This document shows positions 47,793-56,045 of a stretch of 64,000 nt of DNA, piece after piece. A program made the position numbers and the translations under genes. The stretch is from Megamerina dolium (lineage: Eukaryota > Arthropoda > Insecta > Diptera > Megamerinidae). The stretch's first letter is position 1. Each line of letters opens with the position of its first letter. The stretch lies in NCBI GenBank assembly GCA_963854835.1, contig OY978530.1, forward strand, positions 19,619,437 to 19,683,436. Reading direction: 5' to 3'. The notes below the pieces were generated by a model. It searched no databases and was not told the DNA's origin. It saw nothing but the letters and a program-made list of their open reading frames with translations.

Positions 47793-49085
47793 AAGGGTTA
47801 TCCATTTTGCGGTTTCAAAAGTAAATGTAAATAAAACACATATAAAATATTTTTTATCATGATATTTCTTTTTTATTATAAAGTTTGAACGTTGACATTA
47901 TGTGTGAAATACTACATCATTTAAATGACCACCACCATTGTTGCAAGCATCGATTCGTTTGAGGTAATTTTCGACCACTTTTTGACACATATGGCGGTAT
48001 CTCAGCCATAACGTGACGAATGTTGGTTTTTAGGTGCTCAAGAGTTAAAGGTTTATCTGCATAAACACGGTCTTTCGCGTAGCCCCACAAAAAAAGTCAA
48101 GCGGTGTCAAATCGCATGATCTTGGTGGCCACTTGATATCGCCACGACGAGAAATTACGCGGCCAGAAAATTTCTCTTGCAATAAAGCCATATTCGCTCG
48201 AGTTGTGTGGCATGTGGCACCGTCTTGTTGAAACCACATATTCTCTAAGTCGTATTCTTCAATAGCACGCAAAAAAAAGTCGGTTATCATATGACCATAA
48301 CGCTCCGAATTGACGGTGACAGTCGTTCCATCGTCGTTTTCGAAGAAGTAAGGTCCAATCACACCTACGGACCAAAGAGCGCACCAAGCAGTGACTTTTT
48401 GTGGATGTAGTGGCCTCTCTTCAATTACTTGAGGATTCTCAGAACCCCAAATACGACAATTTTGTTTGTTAACATACCCATCGAGTGAGAAATGTGCTTC
48501 GTCGCTGAAGAAAATTTTGTTCGAAAAATCGCCGTCCACCGCCTGTTGTTCAAGCACCCATTCGACGTATCTACGACGTTGTGAATGGTCAGCTGGCTTC
48601 AGTTGTTGTGTGAGCTGGATTTTATATGGATGTAGGTGTAGATCCAAATGCAAAATACGCCATAATGTGCCGTATGACAGTCCTAATTCCAGAGAACGAT
48701 GAGGAATTGACACATTCGGGTCTTCGGCAACACTTTCACTTACAGCAGCGATATTTACGGTGGTATGAGCGAAACGATGATGCACAGGCCTTACAATGTC
48801 TGTAACCGATCCAGTCTCTTCATATTTCTTCACAATTTTGCCAATTGCTTGCGTAGTTGGACGATTATGTAAACCATAATCTCCTCTTAAAGCACGATAT
48901 GTGGCTGTGGCAGAATCACCATTTTTGTAGTAGGTTTTTACAATTTGAATGCGTTGTGCGATAGTTAAGCGATCCATTTTCGCAAATGTCAGACTTTGAA
49001 CTGAAAAAGAAAGAAATTGTTTTAACAACTCAGTTTGACAGATGTCGAATTCTAGCCCTATACTTTTGAAACCGCGAAATGGATA
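47793..49085 (-). mobile_element. Tc1/mariner-superfamily transposon D, copy 2
   Basis: Left terminus aagggttatccattttgcgg is preceded by TA. The right terminus ccgcgaaatggata ends early against other sequence, so its last bases are lost. It is about 95 percent like copy 1 by eye. Confidence 0.87.
47905..48977 (-). pseudogene. Transposon D transposase, copy 2, one main frameshift
   Basis: Open from ATG 48977 (MDRLTIAQRIQIVKTYYKNG) for about 310 codons. It has an N-terminal HTH pair (QAIGKIVKKYEETGSV, SYGTLWRILH), FFSDEAHFSLDGYVN (first Asp), VTAWCALWSVGVIGPYFFE, MWFQQDGATCHTTRAN (second Asp) and RSCDLTPLDFF (third Asp). An A-run (ccccacaaaaaaagtc near 48086) shifts the frame just after the catalytic core, so the last 65 residues are out of frame. 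It would be a full cut-and-paste transposase if not for this. Best copy of the family in the window. Confidence 0.85.
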
Positions 49086-49144
49086 TTGGATTTATTTGTC
49101 ATCCATCATTAATCATTCACTCATTCATCATTCTAGTTGAAATT

Positions 49145-49299
49145 TCCGCTTGAAGGCTCCTACACCCTCTGTTCCAAAAAAACCGAAATTTTTAAAAATA
49201 AAAACAACAAGTGTACATTTTGAGATAATTCTTTTTTATTATTCAATATACTCTCCTTACACTTCGATACACTTCTTTGCACGCTCATACATTGGATTT
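49145..49299 (-). mobile_element. Mariner 3' stub joined to the RTE copy
   Basis: On the minus strand from 49297: MYERAKKCIEV, a TAA, then GEYIE and TAA, the typical C-terminus of mariner transposases with an in-frame stop. An AT-rich 3' UTR with tgtacacttgttgtttttat and a gaaatttcggtttttt-type end follow. Only the last ~155 bp of the mariner are present. Confidence 0.7.
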
Positions 49300-51333
49300 T
49301 GGATGCGCTTTACTATGTCAATATCGGCATACAGCTCGTACAGCTCATGGTTGTACCTTATTCGGTACTCGCCACCTTGTCTGAAACCCCGTTCGGTATT
49401 AAACGGTGCGGAGAGGTCCTTCCCAATTTTCACTGCACAACGGGAGTTATGCAGTGTCATTCTACAAAGTCGAATGAGCTTTGCAGGAATACCGAACTCA
49501 GACATTGTTGCGTAGAGGTAATCCCTTACCGGACTGTCGAAAGCGGCTTTATAATCAACAAATAGGTGGTGTGTGTCGATCTGTTTTTCTTGGGTCTTCT
49601 CCAGGATTTGGCGCAGTGTGAAAATCTGGTCGATGGTGGATTTACCAGGTCTGAAGCCACACTGATAAGGTCCAATCAGGTTGCTGAGCATAGGCTTCAA
49701 CCTTTCACACAGTACGCTCGATAGAACCTTGTACGCGATGCTCAGCAGACTTATTCCACGGTAGTTGGCGCAAATTGTGGGGTCTCCTTTTTTATGTACA
49801 GGACAGAGCACACTGAGCCTCCAATCATCAGGCATGCTTTCATCCGACCATATTCTGCTTATGAGCTGGTGCATGCGGGTGAGCAGCTCATCGCCTCCGG
49901 TCTTAAACAACTCGGCAGGCAGGCCATCAGCACCTGCAGCTTTGTTGTTCTTCAGCCTTAAAATGGCCGTTTCAACCTCGTCATAGTCGGGTGGTGGAAC
50001 ATCAACTCCATCATCTGTAATTGAGGTTATCGGGCATTCTCCTCCACTGGCGGAATTGTTCGTAGCATCGCCATTCAGTAACGTGGAGAAGTGTTCCCTC
50101 CATAGGCTCAGTACACTCTGGACATCCGTAACCAGATTCCCATTTCCATCACGACAAGAAGAGGCTCCGGGATTTAAACCTCCACTCAGGCGCTTGATCT
50201 TTTCAAAGAATTTTCGAGTCTCATTCTTGTCGGTACACATCTCTATCTCCTCACACTCGCGTCTTTCCAACTCCCTCTTCTTGCGCCTGAAAAGACGTCT
50301 CTCTGCACTCCTTTTCTCTCTATACCGCTCCTTAACAGCTCGCGTTGCGCCTGCACGCAGGGTTTTTCTGTAGGCGGCGTCTTTCTCTGCGGTAGCGTCG
50401 CGACACTCCTGATCATACCACTCATTCCTCAGAGGCTGGTAGTAACCAATTACCTCCTCGGCAGCAGTAGTCATGGAGTGGGATATATGTGTCCACCGTG
50501 CGCATGTATCATCAAGTGGGGGAGTGTTCTGCATAAGCAGATCCGATAGTCGAGTGGAAAATGCATCTGCTGTCTCTGGTGATCGCAGCTTACTGACGTC
50601 GAGCTTTCTCTGTGTGGGACTTCTCTTGTTATTTGCGACACATAAGCGTGTGCGCACCTTAGCTGCAACAAGGTAGTGATCCGAGTCGATGTTGGCACCA
50701 CACTGGAAGCATGCCTTCCGTCAATCACCACATGATCAATTTGGTTTCTTGTTCTTTGATCTGGAGACAGCCATGTCGCTTTGTGGATGTCGAGATGCTG
50801 GAATCTGGTACCACCAATTACCATGTTTCGTGCTGCGGCGAAGTCGATCAGCCTCATTCCGTTATCGGAGGTGTTCTGGTGGAGGCTGAATTTTCCGACA
50901 GTTGGACCAAAGGTACCTTCCTTGCCCACCCTGGCATTAAAGTCGCCAAGCACGATTTTGATATCGTGGTCACATTGTCCTTCTCATCCGTCGGAGCGTG
51001 GGCACATATAAGGCTGATGTTGAAAAATTTTGCCTTGATGCGGATTGTGGCCAGCCGTTCGTTCACAGGCGTGAACTGTGAGACAAGATGTCGTAGTCTC
51101 TTGCTGACCAAAAATCCACATCCTAATTCGTGCCTTTCAGCATGGCAACTGTAGTAGATGTCACAGGACGCTCTTTTGGAGCAGCCCTGTCCTGTCCATC
51201 GCATTTCCTGGAGAGCGGTGATGTCAGCTCTGTATTTTTCGAGGACATCAACCAGCTGGATAGAGGCACCCTCCCTATAAAGGGATCGGACATTCCACGT
51301 CATCAACAAAAGCGGTAGTCCTTATCCGAGGCA
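49300..51333 (-). pseudogene. RTE endonuclease-RT protein, deleted copy
   Basis: Retains the ATG (51331-51333) that is TTG in copy 1. Endonuclease frames 51309-50990 and 50953-50700 carry TWNVRSL and GDFNARVG. The frame 50657-49300 carries the linker and RT up to GFRQG. There it is fused to GEYRIRYNHELYELYADI from the C-terminal part because the segment with the YADD catalytic box is deleted. It cannot make a working reverse transcriptase. Upstream, the 62-bp and 23-bp deletions shift the frame within the endonuclease. Confidence 0.85.
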
Positions 51334-51699
51334 TATTTGTTTTTTTCATTGGGGGGTTTTTTTATGTGGCGGGTCCCAAACCCAACGCACAACCTCTAAC
51401 CGAGGAGATTTTCGCCACTCACTTCAGCCGCCTCCCAGCGGATGCCAGGAAGACGTTGCCCGGTGGTCGCCACATGGAGGGCCCCCATAATAATAATGAA
51501 AGTGCCATCACAGAGTAAGCAGAGCAAGCTATATGACTACCCCTCATTAACAAATAAAGGTATCATCACATAGCGCTCAGATCAAACTACATGACAGCCA
51601 GTGAGTTGACTTGCGATGAGTTCAACAAGGATTGCGCTAGCCCCACCTGGTTGAGGCAGTAAGACACGTTACCATGCGAAAACACCACCAGACCACCAA
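49300..51699 (-). mobile_element. RTE-like LINE, copy 2, with internal deletions
   Basis: Same family as copy 1 at over 95 percent by eye. The 5' end ttggtggtctggtggtg is at 51699. Three internal deletions relative to copy 1 are visible: about 62 bp near 50971, about 23 bp near 50698 and about 590 bp near 49375. The 3' end is lost in the joint with the mariner stub. Confidence 0.87.
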
Positions 51700-52354
51700 G
51701 AAGTCACACACAGCACAGTGTTTTTGAAAGGCTCCGGCTTATTAACCCTCCAACCGGAGTGTGTTCTCAAGCAAAAATTTACCACTTTAAAAGGACAGCA
51801 GTCAATATCAAGCAACCTTACGACATCCTACACAAGGGTAGCAAAAATCTTAAACTATCAAAAGAAAGGTTAGATTCCTTAGTGCATGAAGTGAATAAAA
51901 ACAAGACTCATTAACCAAAACTAAATTAGTTCAGCTGATTGAGATTACAGCTCCTAACAACCACCATCATGCAGTCAGCTACGCCGCAACAGTGTCTATC
52001 AACAAAATTATTGATTATTGGTCTAATTACACCAAGTGTAATCGTACCAGCCAGTTCAGCAAGGATGACTCCTGAACCACGCCCTCGGCAACAAACAGCT
52101 GAGAATTTAGTTTAGATTAAGCCTAGTTGAACAAATTGTTCAACGCGGGGAGATTTTTTAAGCATTAAGCACTTAAGCATTTATGTATGTATGTATGTAT
52201 GTATGTGAATTCATATGTATATACCTATTTTGCATGCATATTCATTTGATTATTGTAATCTTGACAGAATATGACCGCTAGTAAACTCTACATACATTTC
52301 ATAAACATAAAATGCAGCGACATCATTATACTTGTATAACCTGATGAACTAAAA
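51700..52354. other. No recognised gene; small (TATG)n
   Basis: Contains tatgtatgtatgtatgtatg at about 52182-52207. Purine-rich cgcggggaga at 52144-52153. The rest has no similarity that I can name. Confidence 0.4.
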
Positions 52355-54622
52355 CAGTGATGGGCACGGTAGCTCCCAGGAGCTATTTGCAATTGCGAGC
52401 TAGCTTAGCACATTTGAATGCTTGGTGAGGGAGTAACCAAGAGCCAGCATGAGGCGCGAAGAACAGACGAAGAGGGCAATACGATTTCTCATAATCCATT
52501 TTACAATACTAAGACAAACGTAAGAATTACACAGTGCACACATTACATGTGTGGCTACACAGTGGGTAAAATACAAAAAATGTGGTAAAATAATTTACAT
52601 TTATACTTCACTAATGTTCTCAGAATATTAAATATATACATTAATTTAAAACATAAACTCTCTGATTTTACAAATCGTTTTTATTTATTTCATTTTGTTT
52701 ATTGCTAATAATAAGGACTATATTTGGCTCTATAGCATTTACATCTGAAATTCTATTTCTTAAATTTGACTTATTAAGTTTTATTTTTAAAAAAAATTGT
52801 TCGGAAGTGCATGTGCTTCCAAACATCGATACAATGTTTGCAGTAAAAGTTTGCAATGCTGGATATTTTTGCGCATCTAGGTTTTTATAAAAAATATCAT
52901 ATTTCCCAATTCTAAAATCGTGTGTTTTAAAGGAGTGGAGCACTGCAGTTCTATTATTTCCATTTGCAGTTCTGTTGCAGCAGTGTGTACATTTTGTGTG
53001 AAGGGAGCTGCAAATATGTCAAACTTTTCTTGTAGTGTATCCAGCACTGCAAACCGATCGTTGAATTGAATTACACTGCAATATTTATTTATATCCACAG
53101 TGTAATTTTGAAATGCATCCCCTAGCCGTGGAAAAAACTGAAAATTTTTCGCTGCGATCTGCTCACTCCATAATTCCAGCTCTATTTTAAAGCTTTTAAC
53201 TGAGTCACTCAAATCATAGATGACGTTGTCTTAACCTTGCAACGTCAAATTTAAAATACTTAGATGCTCGGTGATATCCGTTAAGAAAGCGAAGTCTGCT
53301 ATCCAATCGAGATCATTTAGTTCAGCAAAAGTTTTATTTTTAGATCTATGTAGTAAATAGCATAATAAAATGAGTTTTAAAGTTATGAGTTGTAGTTATC
53401 AGAATTTACCAGAAAATCTGAAATTGACGATTGTAAATCATAAAATTTTTTGAGTGTCTCCACTGCTCAACCAACGAATTTCTGAGAAATATGGGACATC
53501 TACATGCTCACTTCCCAATAACTCAAGAAATTCCTTAAACTGGTGGTGGTTAAGTCCTTTAGAACGGATTATGTTGATGCACTTCACGACTGTATCCATA
53601 ACGTTTTTGAAGGGCAAAGTTTTGCACATAAAGCTTCCTGGTGGATAAGGCAATGAACCACAATAAAGTCACCGTTTGAGTCGGAAGCAAATTTTGCTTT
53701 TAGTCTGCCTATGAATCCTTGTTTCAACCCCGTCATCGATTTCGCGGCATCAGTTGCCACACTGAAAACCTTACTCCAGTCCAATCCTCTTCTCGCAGCG
53801 CAATCGACAACTGCTTCAAAAATGTCTTTGCCTGTCGTAGTTCCTTTCAGAGGTATTAAATCAAGCAGTTCTTCTGTTACATTAAAATCAGTATCTATTC
53901 CTCGAAGGAATACTTGCAATTGCGAAATATCAGTAATTTCTGTACTCTCATCTAGTGCTAATGAAATAGCTGTGAAACTTGAAATTTTCTTATTTAACTG
54001 CATTTCGCAATCGTTAGCCATATCATGAACTCTTCGAGCAATTGTTCGACGCGATAAGCATATTTGACTGTATTTGTTCTTTTGACAAAGTACCAACAGC
54101 TTCCAAAATACAGGCTTTTATAAATTCTCCGTCAGAAAAAGAAATGATTACCCGCAACCATTTTGTAAACAATAGCATAGCTAACGCGAGTTGCACCAAG
54201 CTTGTCAACAACAATCTATTTAAAAGAAGGGAATACAAATAATAAATATAATACGATTTTTCAAACCTCATCATTAAGGAACAAACCTCTAAAGCACGGC
54301 TGCCTGAAGATCATAGGTTTTGAAAAATTTCCAATCATGCTTCGCCACAGTACTTGTCATATTCTTTATGAAACTTTTGATAATGTCTTTTTATATTAAA
54401 CGCTTTACAAAGTATATGTTTTTTGTAAAGCAGACACTGAGAATCACCTACACTATGCTGACATAAATATTTCACACTCCACTCACAATTGAAATTTCCT
54501 GACTTTCTTTTTAGAACGTTTTCACGTGTTTTACACTCCGACGACATTGTTACAAAATGTTAAAATGTGCAAATTTAAAAATATGTGAAATAAGAATTTT
54601 ACCATACAGTTTTTGAACACTG
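52355..54622 (-). mobile_element. hAT-superfamily transposon
   Basis: Ends CAGTG (52355-52359) and CACTG (54618-54622), with an 8-bp flanking repeat aactaaaa (52347-52354) and tactaaaa (54623-54630), seven of eight matching. Eight-base target duplications and CAG/CTG-type ends are hAT features. The minus strand encodes a dead transposase. Confidence 0.82.
52668..54547 (-). pseudogene. hAT transposase, multiple lesions
   Basis: From ATG 54547: a short BED-type finger-like region (CEWSVKYLC near residue 20, then H...FHKEYDKY). Later frames (54274-54023, 54096-53584) hold the RNase H-like core start ([48 protein letters not shown]). 53653-53438, 53212-52877 and 52943-52668 hold the helical insertion and C-terminal dimerisation part (YPALQTFTANIVSMFGSTC, followed by SEQFF and K). 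This pattern matches the GTF2IRD2/EPM2AIP1/Charlie-like branch of hAT. At least four frame changes and stops make it inactive. Confidence 0.82.
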
Positions 54623-55127
54623 TACTAAAATTTCCTTGCACACTTGTCTTGTCTGAATATAGCTTGTTAGCACCGTAATCAAGCTATGTAGTAGAGCTGC
54701 CATCGTTCTTATGAGTTGCAATTATTTATTCCATTTATTAGCCGCATTCTTTTGCACGCGAGTTGCAAAAGAACACTGACTTATTTGCAGAGCTGCATGC
54801 AAAGCAACAACAAAAATAAGCGACATCGTCAATTTTAACCGAGTTCAGTTGAAGTTGCTTATATTTTAATCGACCTGAGTTATAGTGTTGGAAAGTAAAA
54901 AAAACAGCACTATTGTGAATAGACTACTGGAATGTGCTTGGGAAATTTCAACAACACGTCAAATTATTGTAAATATAGGCAAAAATAAGCAAAATAAAGC
55001 AAGTGCAAATAAAAATTTATTTTAAATAAACGAATATATTTACTACAGATTCCGCAGAATTGTTTCTTTTTTGTTTTTATTTCGTTTATAAATTTCACGA
55101 ACAAGCATATATACCACCAGCGTTGCT
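54623..55127. other. No recognised gene; one strong hairpin
   Basis: attcttttgcacgcgagttg then caaaagaa (54746-54775) can fold into a hairpin with about 10 paired bases. A cagagctgcatgcaaagcaa stretch at 54789 loosely resembles hobo/Hermes-type hAT ends, but no partner end was found. Confidence 0.35.
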
Positions 55128-55135
55128 AAGTAACT
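55128..55135. repeat. Target-site duplication (left) of jockey copy B
   Basis: aagtaact, repeated at 59933-59940. Confidence 0.7.
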
Positions 55136-55206
55136 TTCTTTTTTTTTTTCTTTTTTTATTGGATCTTTCTAAAATTACTTAGAAAGTAACAATAAGTAAT
55201 CAAATC

Positions 55207-55575
55207 TTACAAACTAACTAAAATTATGTGATATTCCCAACGCTCCATCACAATTTGTTGAGTCGCGAGGTATAGCAATTTCACAGCATATTCAGTGTGT
55301 CTTTTCTTTTTAATCGACGATGGTCCGTGCTCAGCAAGGGGATTCGGATGATTGTGTAATTTTTGAATGTAGCTTCTGCAGGACATTGCAACTTCCTCAG
55401 AAATTGTGGGTACATTTAAATCTCGATGGATGTTAACGTTCCTCATATACCAAAACGCGTTTACAACAATTCGCAGACACTTGGATTGTATTCGCTGCAA
55501 TTTTTCGATATTAGAGGGAGATGCAGTGCCCCAAAACTGAATACCATAAGTCCAAATTGGCTTCAGTATTGCTTT
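55207..55575 (-). pseudogene. Jockey copy B ORF2, C-terminal part
   Basis: The minus frame 55500-55207 matches the end of copy A ORF2 (QRIQSKCLRIVVNAFWYMRN, VPTISEEVAMSCRSYIQKLH) and extends past the point where copy A is frameshifted, to TQQIVMERW and a stop. It lies on the left side of the inserted LTR element. The preceding residues are at 59460-59930. Confidence 0.8.
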
Positions 55576-55579
55576 ATAT
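55576..55579. repeat. ATAT target-site duplication (left) of LTR element F1
   Basis: atat here and at 59452-59455. In jockey copy A the uninterrupted site reads ttatataatag. Confidence 0.9.
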
Positions 55580-56016
55580 TGTAACGAGTATCGATAGTTG
55601 ATTACTCATCACTATTGTGACTGACACTATTGGCAGCATCGAAACGAATGTCAACAAAAAGAAATGAGCGATAACCAGAACAAGCCAATGAGAAAGGAAG
55701 AGAAGAATCTCGATAAAGGAAGATTCTGGGGTGTTGCCAACAGAGTATAAATAGAGCCAGTGTTGAGGAGGAAAATCAATCTAATTCAGAACGTGATTGC
55801 GAAAACATTGATACAGAGGCAAAAGTTGCAAGTACATTTAAGTGTTATAGTAAATAGTTGATTGTAAACAGTGTTGATTGTAAATAGAGATTATTAAATA
55901 AATTGTTGCTGTATATAGTTGTATAAAATAAGTGTTGCAGTTATCATTAACAGAATCCAGTGATCGAACAAGGTAATTCAAATAGAATTAAACGTTCACA
56001 GAATAAAAACGTAACA
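55580..56016 (+). repeat. F1 5' LTR, 437 bp
   Basis: Begins TGTAACGAG, ends CGTAACA. Contains a TATA box and, near the 3' end, aataaaaacg that may serve as a poly(A) signal. Confidence 0.93.
55746..55753 (+). promoter_or_regulatory. LTR TATA box
   Basis: TATAAATA within the LTR, in the same place in the 3' LTR (59181-59188) and in the F2 LTR (62953-62960). Confidence 0.7.
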
Positions 56017-56018
56017 AT

Positions 56019-56038
56019 TGGTGTCAGAAGTGGGATTC
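56019..56038 (+). other. F1 primer-binding site (tRNA-Leu)
   Basis: tggtgtcagaagtgggattc begins two bases after the LTR. It is the complement of the 3' end of a leucine tRNA (ending CCCACTTCTGACA plus CCA) as I recall it. tRNA-Leu priming is known for the mdg3/micropia/blastopia group. Confidence 0.8.
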
Positions 56039-56045
56039 TGTAAAG

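Noticed and set aside
54789..54830. A second hAT end of hobo/Hermes type
   Set aside because: Only a loose CAGAG match with no partner terminus, transposase or 8-bp duplication.
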